A model generated the notes under the pieces. The model was not told the origin of the DNA, searched no databases, and was given only the letters and a program-made list of their open reading frames with translations. From contig CALADR010000137.1 in assembly GCA_937890845.1 (NCBI GenBank), positions 1 to 13,513 on the forward strand: DNA of 13,513 nt, in the 5' to 3' direction. A program made the translations under genes and the position numbers. The DNA comes from an uncultured Bacteroidales bacterium (lineage in GTDB: Bacteria; Bacteroidota; Bacteroidia; Bacteroidales; UBA932). Shown here piece after piece: positions 1 through 7,339 of this stretch; within the stretch, counting starts at the first letter, position 1; the number at the start of each line of letters is the position of its first letter.

Positions 1-28
1 TCCGACTCGATTGTTAAATTTTAAATTT

Positions 29-48
29 TTCGGTAAAAATTTACCGAA
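29..48. promoter_or_regulatory. 20-bp perfect palindrome upstream of aqpZ (possible operator)
   Basis: Arms TTCGGTAAA (29-37) and TTTACCGAA (40-48) are exact inverted repeats separated by two bases. The site sits 43 bases before the aquaporin start codon, inside an A/T-rich leader. No T-run follows on either strand, so a rho-independent terminator is unlikely. A dimeric repressor or activator site controlling aqpZ fits better. A weak -7-like match (TAAATTTT, 22-29, seven of eight to TAnnTTTG) abuts it. I cannot name the regulator; the operator role is inferred from symmetry and position only. Confidence 0.5.
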
Positions 49-91
49 GTATTGTGAAATAATTATGACATTTTTATGATGTAATTTTTTT

Positions 92-751
92 ATGAAGAAC
101 AAGTATTTTGCTGAAGCATCGGGTACAATGGTGCTCGTGCTTATGGGCTGCGGTGCAGCCGTAATGAATGGAGGAGCTACAAGTGTGGCTGCAGTCCTTA
201 CTATTGCATTCGCTTTCGGCCTTGCAGTTATTGCAATGGCTTATGCTATCGGTCCGGTTTCAGGATGCCATATCAACCCTGCCATAACATTGGGAGTCTG
301 GATGAGTGGAAGAATGAAGGGTAAGGAGGCTCTCGGCTATATGGGAGCTCAGGTTCTTGGTGCACTTGCAGGATCTGCAATCCTTTGGGTCTTGGTAAAC
401 AGCGGATGTGTCTCAATCGGAGCTACCACTACCGGTGCGAACAGCTTTGCAGAAGAGAATCTTATTCCTGCTTTTGTAGCTGAATTTGTATTTACATTTA
501 TTTTTGTGCTTGTTGTCCTGCGTACTACGGATCAGGATAAAGGTGCAGGACAGTTCGCAGGACTTGCAATAGGTCTTACTCTTGTGCTTGTACATATTGT
601 ATGTATTCCTATTACAGGAACATCAGTAAATCCGGCCCGTTCCATAGGACCTGCTCTTTTCGAGGGAGGGGCAGCACTTTCACAGCTTTGGCTTTTCATA
701 GTCGCACCTATGGCAGGAGCGGCTCTGGCAGCTTTAGCTTCAAGAAAATAG
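92..751 (+). CDS. aqpZ: Aquaporin Z-type water channel (MIP family)
   Basis: Inner-membrane channel for passive water flux, of the AqpZ branch of the major intrinsic protein family. The 219-residue length and six hydrophobic segments are normal for AqpZ. Both NPA boxes are present: N62-P63-A64 in SGCHINPA and N180-P181-A182 in GTSVNPAR. The aromatic/arginine selectivity filter matches E. coli AqpZ from memory: F42, H168, T177 and R183. The narrow His/Arg filter argues for a water channel rather than a glycerol facilitator (GlpF), which has a wider filter and usually a longer chain. The ATG at 92 gives the typical N-terminus, with a charged start and then the first helix. The gene appears monocistronic, with a palindrome in its leader and a hairpin beyond its stop. 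Transport of substrates other than water cannot be excluded. Confidence 0.95.
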   Translation: MKNKYFAEASGTMVLVLMGCGAAVMNGGATSVAAVLTIAFAFGLAVIAMAYAIGPVSGCHINPAITLGVWMSGRMKGKEALGYMGAQVLGALAGSAILWVLVNSGCVSIGATTTGANSFAEENLIPAFVAEFVFTFIFVLVVLRTTDQDKGAGQFAGLAIGLTLVLVHIVCIPITGTSVNPARSIGPALFEGGAALSQLWLFIVAPMAGAALAALASRK

Positions 752-806
752 TTCTAAGAAACTTTGTAACGACGGAGTCATTCCAGTGGCTCAGGCATTC
801 TGAACG

Positions 807-845
807 AGAAAGGGGAAAACTCATTGTCCGAGTCTTCCCCTTTCT
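807..845. terminator. Hairpin between convergent aqpZ and small-protein gene, likely bidirectional terminator
   Basis: Perfect 11-bp arms AGAAAGGGGAA (807-817) and TTCCCCTTTCT (835-845). After one mismatch the stem continues with ACTC (819-822) pairing GAGT (830-833), leaving a 7-base loop. It lies between two genes that converge (aqpZ ends at 751, the small minus-strand gene at 869), where a shared terminator is expected. There is only a short T-rich tail after the plus-strand stem, so intrinsic termination strength is uncertain. Confidence 0.55.
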
Positions 846-868
846 TAATGTCTGGTACCGTATATCGG

Positions 869-1144
869 TTATTTTGAAACTGCAGAGCTGAGTTTTTCGC
901 ATAGTGCGTCAGTCTTTTCGAACAACTCTTTGCGGATGCCGTTATACCAAGCTTTTGCATTTGCGTCAGCAGGTTTGTTGTTGGCCTTGTCTTTAAGTTC
1001 GTTGTAAAGATCAACAGCTTCGTCAATTATCTTTACAACATCGTCAGCCTCTTTCTTTGGATTGAGAGTTACGAAAAGTGTGCAGTCGTCGATGAATTCT
1101 CCGATTATGTACTCGATGTCTTTTTTAATGTCTCTAAGGTTCAT
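869..1144 (-). CDS. Small conserved-looking helical protein, function unknown
   Basis: A 91-residue, strongly charged protein beginning MNLRDIKKDIEYII, with no signal peptide, membrane segment or metal-binding motif. The composition (Lys, Glu, Asp and Ala rich, with heptad-like spacing in the second half) suggests an all-alpha cytoplasmic protein. From memory, similar small proteins occur as uncharacterised conserved genes in Bacteroidales; I know of no assigned function. The frame remains open upstream to an ATG at 1183, but a -7 promoter box lies at 1171-1178 inside that extension. The ATG at 1144 is therefore the better start, about 22 bases after the expected transcription start. It follows the NlpC/P60 gene on the same strand with a 64-base gap and its own promoter, so it is probably expressed independently. 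It converges with aqpZ. Confidence 0.75.
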   Translation of the reverse strand: MNLRDIKKDIEYIIGEFIDDCTLFVTLNPKKEADDVVKIIDEAVDLYNELKDKANNKPADANAKAWYNGIRKELFEKTDALCEKLSSAVSK

Positions 1145-1170
1145 AGCAATATGAATTTTTAAATCAGCCG

Positions 1171-1202
1171 CAAAGGTAATCAAAACTCACTAAAAAATGA
1201 AA
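1171..1202 (-). promoter_or_regulatory. Bacteroides-type promoter for the 91-aa protein gene
   Basis: Read on the minus strand, TACCTTTG (1178-1171) is an exact match to the Bacteroides -7 consensus TAnnTTTG. TTTC (1202-1199) lies 20 bases upstream, a three-of-four match to the -33 box TTTG at the expected spacing. The start codon at 1144 follows at a sensible distance. Consensus knowledge is from the Bacteroides sigma-ABfr promoter; usage here is inferred. Confidence 0.6.
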
Positions 1203-1208
1203 TATGTT

Positions 1209-2276
1209 TTAATTTTCAGAAGTTTGCGGAAAATATGCAGGACTTTTTGAAATGCTGACCACTCCTGTGCCTTTGTCTTCCTGTCCGATTATGCGCCGTG
1301 CTGTATGCATAAGAGGGGAACCGTCATAGTAGTCCTCATCTCCTGGTAGCAGAGAATTGACTCTTACACAATGTGAAGAATGTATAAATCTTCCATTTCC
1401 AAGATATATTCCTACATGGCTGAATTTTAAAGCCTTTCCAAAGAAAATCAAGTCACCTGGCTGAAGCTTTGAAATTCTCCTCTGCATCATTGCCCGTGTG
1501 ATTTCTCCAGCATGCATGCGGGTGCCGTCTTCATTCATTGGAGGTTCGCATTCTTGCAGTATTTCTACAAAAGTTCCTGTTTTTGCCTGTTGGGAGGCAT
1601 TCCTTGGTAGCAGTACGCCGTTCATGAACCACACCATACGAGTGAGTCCGCTGCAGTCCATTCCTTTGACAGAAGTGCCTCCCCAAAGGTATGGTATGCC
1701 AAGAAACGACAGTGCTGTTTGTGATATGTTTTCAAAAGTTGCTTTCCGGCTCTCAGCCCATAGAGAGAAGTCTGCAATGTCATCTGATGGGACATAGCCT
1801 GTCTTTCCTGACGGAAGCATTACCTCTGTAAATCCTTTTTTGCTTTTCTTCGAAGAAGTCTGTCTCAGAAGGTCTCCTGAAACCAGATCTGATATTCTTT
1901 CTGATGACAAGTCTTTGGCAGAATAGACATGGCTGAAGTCTGATGTGACAATGTATTTAGGGGCTGAAATATACTCTTTCACCTCAGATTCAGTCATTTC
2001 AGTCAGTCCGAGGTTTACACACCATGCCTTGTAAGGCTCAGGGGAGATGATTTGTTTCCAATAACCCTCTTCACCTACAATTTCCACAGGTGTGCCCATA
2101 AGTACCTGGTTACCTAGTTCTTGGGGAAAATCAGGCTTTTCCCTCATATAGTTTGCAGAGTAGTTGGTTACTGCAAAATGTTTGGCTCTATCGTTATTTT
2201 GGGCATAGGCGGCCGTAATTCCTGCAAGTTGGCAGAAAATGCCGGCAATGAAAAATATCTTACAAAAATTTATCAT
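1209..2276 (-). CDS. Secreted NlpC/P60 cysteine peptidase with N-terminal SH3-like domains
   Basis: Predicted periplasmic or exported gamma-D-glutamyl-diamino acid peptidase that cleaves peptidoglycan stem peptides or their fragments, resembling the YkfC/dipeptidyl-peptidase VI type found in Bacteroides. The 355-residue chain starts with a signal peptide (hydrophobic 7-23, likely cleavage after AYA at 25). Two SH3-like regions follow (about 30-95 and 105-170, the latter ending GYVPSDD). The NlpC/P60 domain spans about 183-320. Catalytic Cys208 lies in GMDCSGL, His287 in FSHVGIYLG and the third polar residue is probably His299 in FIHSSH. PGDLIFFG (273-280) is the usual motif before the His. 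About 35 residues (233-267) are inserted between the Cys and PGD motifs, including a stretch that may wall the substrate pocket. The gene is divergent from the LTA-synthase-like pair. Exact substrate (free tripeptide or polymer) is not readable from sequence. Confidence 0.9.
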   Translation of the reverse strand: MINFCKIFFIAGIFCQLAGITAAYAQNNDRAKHFAVTNYSANYMREKPDFPQELGNQVLMGTPVEIVGEEGYWKQIISPEPYKAWCVNLGLTEMTESEVKEYISAPKYIVTSDFSHVYSAKDLSSERISDLVSGDLLRQTSSKKSKKGFTEVMLPSGKTGYVPSDDIADFSLWAESRKATFENISQTALSFLGIPYLWGGTSVKGMDCSGLTRMVWFMNGVLLPRNASQQAKTGTFVEILQECEPPMNEDGTRMHAGEITRAMMQRRISKLQPGDLIFFGKALKFSHVGIYLGNGRFIHSSHCVRVNSLLPGDEDYYDGSPLMHTARRIIGQEDKGTGVVSISKSPAYFPQTSEN

Positions 2277-2313
2277 ATATGTTATAAAAATTGTAATAAA
2301 GTAGAAACGGTCT

Positions 2314-2321
2314 CAAAAATA
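2314..2321 (-). promoter_or_regulatory. -7 promoter box for the NlpC/P60 gene
   Basis: On the minus strand this reads TATTTTTG, an exact match to TAnnTTTG, 37 bases before the start codon at 2276. No good TTTG -33 box is visible. The expected -33 position (about 2341-2346) runs into the -7 box of the opposing promoter at 2346-2353. Confidence 0.5.
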
Positions 2322-2345
2322 CCTCTAATAATCGAAAGTAAATAG

Positions 2346-2353
2346 TATTTTTG
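2346..2353 (+). promoter_or_regulatory. -7 promoter box for the LTA-synthase-like pair
   Basis: TATTTTTG on the plus strand matches TAnnTTTG exactly and is followed by CGAAA, the same context seen at 6198-6205. It implies transcription from about 2360, which excludes the TTG at 2351 as a translation start and favours an ATG at 2384 or 2408. No clear -33 TTTG is present. Confidence 0.55.
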
Positions 2354-2383
2354 CGAAATTTTGTTTGCTCATATAGTATAATA

Positions 2384-4297
2384 ATGAGCAGAAAACAGTT
2401 ATTTTTTATGATAAGTAAATTTCAGGTCAGGGATAACCTTCTGCTTAGGTTCTTATTGACATTCATCACTTTTGTCCTGCTTTTCCAGGTGCAGAGAATA
2501 TGCTTTATGCTGTATTATCATGACCATTTCTCCGGAGTATCTTTTGGTGAAATGATGCAGGTCCTTTGGCATGGAATGCCTATGGACTTCAGTTGTGCAG
2601 GGTATCTTACAGTAGTGCCTGGATTATTATTTATGGCTGCATCTGTCTTCGGCTACGGAGGCAAGTTGCTTAGAGGCATAAGTTATATTTATGTAGGTAT
2701 AGTTTCGCTGCTAGTCTCATCTGTATTTGTAGTGGACCTTGTACTTTATGATTATTGGGGATTTCGGATAGACTTCACTCCTTTATTTTATTTCCTTTCA
2801 TCACCGAAGGATGCAATGGCAAGTGCAAGTATGTGGCAGATTTTGCTGGGAATAGTTTCATTGGCTGCCGTGACAGTCATTAATTTCCTGATTCTCCGTT
2901 TTGTAATCATGAAGAAAACGGCTTCTTGCGTGGGAGTATCGGGGATATTGACTCCAGTGGCATTATTAGTACTTACTGCAGGGCTGTTCCTGCCTATAAG
3001 AGGCGGAGTCAATCCGACAACAATGAACCCGAGTAAGGCTTATTTCAGCCAGAATCAGATACTTAACCATACTGCAGTAAATCCTGATTTCAACCTTCTT
3101 TATTCTATGTCCCATCAAAGCCACTTCGACCGTCAGTACCGTTTCATGGAGCCGGACATGGCACTGGAACTTTTCGGGGCAATGACTGACAAGCCTGTTT
3201 CCGCTTCGGTACCAAGGCTTCTGAAACCGGAATATTATCCGGAGTCGGGTAGAGAAGCATCCAGACCGGATATAATTCTTGTAGTGCTTGAAAGTTTTTC
3301 GACTCATCTGATGAAATCGATGGGAGGGGAGGATATTGCTGTCAATCTTGACAGAATAGCTTCGGAAGGGCTTCTTTTTACCGATTTCTATTCCAACAGC
3401 TTCCGTACCGACCGTGCTACACCTGCTATCATAAGCGGTTTCCCGTCACAGCCGAGTACAAGTATAATGAAATATGTTAGCAAGACAGAGAAACTTCCTT
3501 CAATTCCTCATACATTGAAAGACAACGGGTACGATATCGCTTTTTATTATGGAGGGGACGCTACATTCACCAATTTGCAGACTTATCTTGTATCCTGCGG
3601 TTTTGAGAAGATAATTTCAGAAAAGGATTTTCCGGTTTCTCAGAGAACAGGTCATTGGGGTGCAAATGACGGGGCGCTTTTTGACCGCTTTCTGGACGAT
3701 TATCTGGAAGAGAAGTCTGAAGGTCCACGTTTCCGGATAGTCCAGACATCCAGCAGCCATGATCCGTTTGATGTTCCTGACTATAATGTCCTTCCGGATA
3801 TAAGGGCAAATGCATTTTCATATACGGATATGTGTCTTGGAAAGTTCATAGACAGGCTTTCTTCATCCTCACATTGGGACAATACTCTTGTAATAATGGT
3901 CCCTGACCATTGGGCTGCATATCCTGATATAAGTCAACTTACTATACGTGAGCGTCATTCTGTCCCTTTGGTTCTGACAGGCGGTGCTTTGGAAATGAAA
4001 GGACGTAACAATACTGTAGGCTCCCAGATAGATATAGCTGCAACCCTTCTCTATCAGTTGGGAATTGACCATCAGGAGTTTGGATTCAGTAAAAATATAC
4101 TTAATGCTGATTCTCCTCATTTTGCCTATATAAGTGATCCGTCAGTTGCCGGAATTATCACAGAAGACAATATGACAGTCATCAACTGTGATTCCGGCTT
4201 AGTGATAGAAGAGGAAGGTGATGATCCGGGAAATATAAATGAAGAGCGTATAAAGGCTTTTGTACAGAAACTGTATGATGAGATAGAGGCTCTTTAA
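2384..4297 (+). CDS. LTA synthase/MdoB-family sulfatase-fold membrane enzyme, copy 1
   Basis: Inner-membrane enzyme with an extracytoplasmic alkaline-phosphatase/sulfatase-fold domain. Relatives transfer phosphoglycerol or phosphoethanolamine from phospholipid to glycans or lipids; the substrate here is unknown. About five hydrophobic segments lie between 15 and 210 (near 18-45, 72-90, 98-122, 148-176 and 186-206), as in LtaS. The catalytic domain runs from about 295. Metal-site residues visible are E303 (VVLESFS), the likely nucleophile T342 (FRTDRA), H459 (SSSHDPF), and D508-H509 (VPDHW). The 637-residue length is normal for the family. The frame is open back to a TTG at 2351, but that lies in the promoter. 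ATG 2384 is used here; ATG 2408 gives an N-terminus that aligns exactly with copy 2 and is equally plausible. Only 7 bases separate it from copy 2, so they should be co-transcribed. Confidence 0.88.
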   Translation: MSRKQLFFMISKFQVRDNLLLRFLLTFITFVLLFQVQRICFMLYYHDHFSGVSFGEMMQVLWHGMPMDFSCAGYLTVVPGLLFMAASVFGYGGKLLRGISYIYVGIVSLLVSSVFVVDLVLYDYWGFRIDFTPLFYFLSSPKDAMASASMWQILLGIVSLAAVTVINFLILRFVIMKKTASCVGVSGILTPVALLVLTAGLFLPIRGGVNPTTMNPSKAYFSQNQILNHTAVNPDFNLLYSMSHQSHFDRQYRFMEPDMALELFGAMTDKPVSASVPRLLKPEYYPESGREASRPDIILVVLESFSTHLMKSMGGEDIAVNLDRIASEGLLFTDFYSNSFRTDRATPAIISGFPSQPSTSIMKYVSKTEKLPSIPHTLKDNGYDIAFYYGGDATFTNLQTYLVSCGFEKIISEKDFPVSQRTGHWGANDGALFDRFLDDYLEEKSEGPRFRIVQTSSSHDPFDVPDYNVLPDIRANAFSYTDMCLGKFIDRLSSSSHWDNTLVIMVPDHWAAYPDISQLTIRERHSVPLVLTGGALEMKGRNNTVGSQIDIAATLLYQLGIDHQEFGFSKNILNADSPHFAYISDPSVAGIITEDNMTVINCDSGLVIEEEGDDPGNINEERIKAFVQKLYDEIEAL

Positions 4298-4304
4298 TAA
4301 TTAC

Positions 4305-6197
4305 ATGCGTATGAAAAACCGTTCACTTGTAAAAGACAGCCTGTGGCTCAGGCTTTTATTTGTATTTATATCGATTGTCATAATATTCCAGTTCCAGAGA
4401 CTGGTTTTTGTCCTGTATTATCACAGACTCTTTGAAGGTGTTTCCCTCAAGGATATTTTCATGGCATTTATTTCGGGGTTTCCTATGGACTGCTCTGTGG
4501 CAGGGTATCTTGCTGTAATTCCGGGACTTGCCATGATCGCAGCAGCTATTTGCGGGAGAGTGGGAAAGATATTCCTGTCAATAGTCTGTGTTTATGCCGG
4601 TATTGTGTCCCTTATATTATCTGCAGTATTTGTCGGAGATATTGCCCTTTACGATTTCTGGAATTTCAGGATAGACTTTACGCCGGTGTTTTATTTTCTT
4701 TCCTCTCCGAAAGAAGCAATGGCAAGTGTGAGTTTATGGTTCATATTCATAGGTGTAGTTGCCTTTATGGGTACAGCTGTACTTAATTTTCTGATTTTGC
4801 ATTCTGTAATGCTCAGGAATGTCTCCAATGCCGAGATTGGAAACAGGTTACTTTCCGCTGTAGTATTATTCTTAATGACTGCAGCTCTTGTCCTGCCGAT
4901 AAGGGGACTGGAACTTACTCCGATGAATCCCAGTAAGGCCTATTTCAGTGACAGGCAGATATTGAACCATACTGCGGTAAATCCGGATTTCAATCTGCTT
5001 TATTCGATGTCTCATCAGAGCGGTTTTGAGAATCAGTACCGCTTTATGGAACCGGAAAAGGCGCAGTCTGTTTTTGAAACCATGCTTGACAGGCCTGTTT
5101 CTTCCGGGCTGCCGAAACTTCTTAAACCTGAGTATTACCCGTCACAGGAAAGAAATGCATCAAGGCCTGATATTGTAATAGTTATTCTTGAAAGTTTTTC
5201 CACTCACCTGATGAAGTCAATGGGAGGAGAAGATATTGCTGTCAATCTGGACAGGATAGCTTCCGAGGGTCTTCTTTTTACTGATTTTTATGCCAACGGA
5301 TTCAGGACTGATCGTGCCTTGCCGGCCATTATAAGTGCATTCCCGTCCCAGCCGAGTACGAGTATAATGAGTCATCTGAGCAAGATGGAAAAGCTTCCTT
5401 CCATTCCTGCTTCATTGAAGGAGAATGGCTATGATATAGCTTATTATTATGGAGGCAATGCGGATTTCACAAATCTTATGGCCTATCTCGTGTCCTGCGG
5501 CTTTGAGAAGGTGATTTCCGACAAGGATTTCCCGGCATCGCAGCTTACAGGTAAGTGGGGTGCCAATGACGGAGCGCTTTTTGACCGTTTTCTCAGCGAT
5601 TACATGACGGAAAATATTGATAGTCCGCGCTTCCGTATCATACAGACATCCAGCAGTCATGATCCGTTTGATGTGCCTGACTATAATGTCCTCCCTGATA
5701 TAAAGGCCAATTCGTTTTCATATACTGACATGTGTCTCGGGAAGTTCATTGACAGGTTTTCCTCTTCACCTCAGTGGGACAATACTCTGGTGATTATGGT
5801 TCCTGACCATTGGGCTGCATATCCTGAGATTGAGACTCTTGATATAAGACAAAGGCATACAATACCTCTTGTGATGACAGGAGGCGCTTTGGCTATGAAA
5901 GGACGCGATTCTACAGTCTCGTCACAGATAGATATTGCTGCAACACTTCTCTATCAGCTGGGAATCAGTCATGAAGAGTTTGTTTTCAGCAAAAATATAT
6001 TTAACCCTGATTCACCTCATTTCGCCTATATCAGCAGACCTTCGACTGTCGGGATAGTCACGGAAGACAATGTTACTGTCATAGACTGTGATGCGGATAC
6101 GGTTATAATGGATGAAGGGATGGTTTCTGGGGAGATGAACAGGGAAAAGGCACAGGCTTTCATCCAGAAACTTTATGACAGTCTGGATGCTTTGTAG
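4305..6197 (+). CDS. LTA synthase/MdoB-family sulfatase-fold membrane enzyme, copy 2
   Basis: Tandem paralogue of the preceding gene, 630 residues, with the same architecture: about five N-terminal membrane segments, a linker containing the shared MNPSKAYFS motif, and a periplasm-facing sulfatase-fold domain. Conserved residues are E296 (VILESFS), the probable nucleophile T335 (FRTDRA), H452 (SSSHDPF) and D501-H502 (VPDHW), so both copies look catalytically intact. A 34-residue block (296-329) is identical to copy 1 residues 303-336. Divergence is concentrated in the membrane half and the extreme C-terminus. The ATG at 4305 is followed by another in-frame ATG at 4311; alignment with copy 1 slightly favours 4311. 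The gene ends at 6197, immediately before a separate promoter box. The phospho-donor and acceptor cannot be read from sequence; phosphoethanolamine or phosphoglycerol transfer to a surface glycan is inference. Confidence 0.88.
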   Translation: MRMKNRSLVKDSLWLRLLFVFISIVIIFQFQRLVFVLYYHRLFEGVSLKDIFMAFISGFPMDCSVAGYLAVIPGLAMIAAAICGRVGKIFLSIVCVYAGIVSLILSAVFVGDIALYDFWNFRIDFTPVFYFLSSPKEAMASVSLWFIFIGVVAFMGTAVLNFLILHSVMLRNVSNAEIGNRLLSAVVLFLMTAALVLPIRGLELTPMNPSKAYFSDRQILNHTAVNPDFNLLYSMSHQSGFENQYRFMEPEKAQSVFETMLDRPVSSGLPKLLKPEYYPSQERNASRPDIVIVILESFSTHLMKSMGGEDIAVNLDRIASEGLLFTDFYANGFRTDRALPAIISAFPSQPSTSIMSHLSKMEKLPSIPASLKENGYDIAYYYGGNADFTNLMAYLVSCGFEKVISDKDFPASQLTGKWGANDGALFDRFLSDYMTENIDSPRFRIIQTSSSHDPFDVPDYNVLPDIKANSFSYTDMCLGKFIDRFSSSPQWDNTLVIMVPDHWAAYPEIETLDIRQRHTIPLVMTGGALAMKGRDSTVSSQIDIAATLLYQLGISHEEFVFSKNIFNPDSPHFAYISRPSTVGIVTEDNVTVIDCDADTVIMDEGMVSGEMNREKAQAFIQKLYDSLDAL

Positions 6198-6205
6198 TAT
6201 GTTTG
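6198..6205 (+). promoter_or_regulatory. -7 promoter box for the radical SAM gene
   Basis: TATGTTTG matches TAnnTTTG exactly and begins on the base after the TAG stop of the previous gene. It is followed by CGAAA, as at the other plus-strand promoter (2346-2353). TTTA at 6172-6175 is a three-of-four -33 match with a 22-base spacer. The coding start at 6248 lies 42 bases downstream. This suggests the radical SAM gene has its own promoter rather than relying on the upstream pair. Confidence 0.5.
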
Positions 6206-6247
6206 CGAAAATGTGCCGGACAAACTTCGGTTAAGAGAATTTGATAT

Positions 6248-7209
6248 ATGAATGGTTTTCCAGAGAATAAAAGATACAATTCCTTTGTCGGATATTTCCG
6301 CAAGGTATATGGGGAGAGGCTGCAGAAAATAGTGCTTGATGCCGGTTTTACCTGTCCCAACAGGGATGGCAAAGTAGGCAGGGGAGGCTGCACATATTGT
6401 GACAATGCAGCCTTTCACCCGGCATACAGTACCGCCGGAAAGTCACTATGTCTGCAGATAGACGAAGGAATTGAATTCCATAAAGTCAGATACAGGAATG
6501 CAGGTTGCTATTTAGGGTATTTCCAGTCTTTTTCCAATACTTATGCACCGCTGGAGAGGTTGAAGGCCTTATACGAGGAAGCCCTTTCCCATCCTCAGGT
6601 GGTAGGAATAGTCATAGGTACGAGACCTGACTGTGTGGATGAGGAAAAGCTGGACTATATTTCAGCTCTGGCTGATGGCAGAGTACTGAAAGACTGGTCC
6701 AGAGTCATAGCAGGAAGAGAGAGAAAAGCTCCGGTCGTCATTATGGAGTATGGTATAGAGTCGTGCTACGACAGTACGTTGGCAAGAATAAACAGAGGAC
6801 ATGATTTTTCCTGTGTGAGACGTGCTGTCAGTATGACTGCAGAAAGGGGGCTTGATATGGGGGCGCATTTTATTCTCGGTCTTCCGGGGGAGAGCTTATC
6901 AACAGTCTGCCTCTGCGTTCGGCCAAGTTCCATCAGCTGCAGATAGTAAAAGGGACGAAGATGGAAAAGGAATATGCGGACAGGCCGGAGGACTTTATCC
7001 GCTTTTCATTAGACGGGTATATTGACTTTTTTATAGACATACTGGAACGCCTGCGACCGGATCTTTATATTGAGAGGTTTGCCGGGGAAGTGCCTCCGCG
7101 TTTTGTGAATGAGACTCCATGGGGGCTTATAAGAAATGCAGAACTTCTCAGGCTTCTGGATTCCAGACTGGAAGAGAGGGATACATGGCAGGGACGGCTT
7201 CTTAAATGA
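6248..7209 (+). pseudogene. YhcC/YtqA-type (TIGR01212) radical SAM protein, broken by an internal deletion/frameshift
   Basis: The first part (6248-6946) encodes a radical SAM enzyme of the TIGR01212 family. An Elp3-like cluster motif is formed by C36, C48 and C51 (TCPNRD ... RGGCTYC), followed by IGTRPDC, MEYGIES and HFILGLPGES near residue 218. After that the reading changes to a non-family tail and a stop at 6944-6946. The proper C-terminal part resumes in another frame from about 6895 (LINSLPLRSAKFHQLQIVKG) and runs to 7209. Comparison with E. coli YhcC from memory suggests about nine residues between LPGE and the KFHQL segment are missing. The phase change fits loss of 3n+1 bases, for example 28. 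Either the gene is inactivated or the assembly lost bases here. Biochemical role of the family is poorly defined, though tRNA or small-molecule modification has been suggested for relatives. Start ATG 6248 fits the family N-terminus. Confidence 0.85.
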
Positions 7210-7259
7210 ATACTAAGTCTTTCGGTTGATGCAGGCCTACTGGTATAATCCATTATGAC

Positions 7260-7309
7260 ATATAAAAGCGGACAACTGGAATTTGTTTTCCAGCTGTCCG
7301 CTTTTATAT
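7260..7309. terminator. Strong bidirectional terminator hairpin
   Basis: A 15-bp perfect stem pairs ATATAAAAGCGGACA (7260-7274) with TGTCCGCTTTTATAT (7295-7309). After one mismatch it continues with CTGGAA (7276-7281) pairing TTCCAG (7288-7293). The A-rich 5' side and T-rich 3' side make it terminator-like on both strands. It sits between the convergent radical SAM pseudogene (ends 7209) and the lipoprotein operon (ends 7340). Confidence 0.8.
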
Positions 7310-7312
7310 ATT

Positions 7313-7333
7313 GAAAAACAGTTTGTGAAACTG
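7313..7333 (-). terminator. Second minus-strand intrinsic terminator for the lipoprotein operon
   Basis: Read on the minus strand, CAGTTT, loop CAC, AAACTG (7333-7319) is a 6-bp hairpin immediately followed by TTTTTC (7318-7313). It begins 7 bases after the stop codon of the last operon gene, ahead of the larger hairpin at 7260-7309. The stem is short and AT-rich, so alone it may be weak. Confidence 0.5.
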
Positions 7334-7339
7334 ATTCCG

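Noticed and set aside
601..891. 96-aa plus-strand open frame overlapping the end of aqpZ
   Set aside because: It overlaps aqpZ in another frame and runs through the terminator hairpin; the composition is not protein-like and no family is recognisable.
1145..1183. Longer N-terminus for the 91-aa protein, starting at the ATG at 1183
   Set aside because: The extension covers an exact TAnnTTTG promoter box, and its sequence is unlike the charged helical body that follows; the ATG at 1144 is favoured.
2351..2383. TTG start at 2351 for the first LTA-synthase-like gene
   Set aside because: It overlaps the -7 box at 2346-2353, so the transcript would begin after it. ATG 2384 or 2408 is more plausible, and 2408 aligns with copy 2.
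6899..6946. STVCLCVRPSSISCR tail as a Cys-rich auxiliary cluster domain of the radical SAM enzyme
   Set aside because: It is the out-of-frame reading of NSLPLRSAKFHQLQ, a conserved family segment, so the cysteines are artefacts of the frame change.
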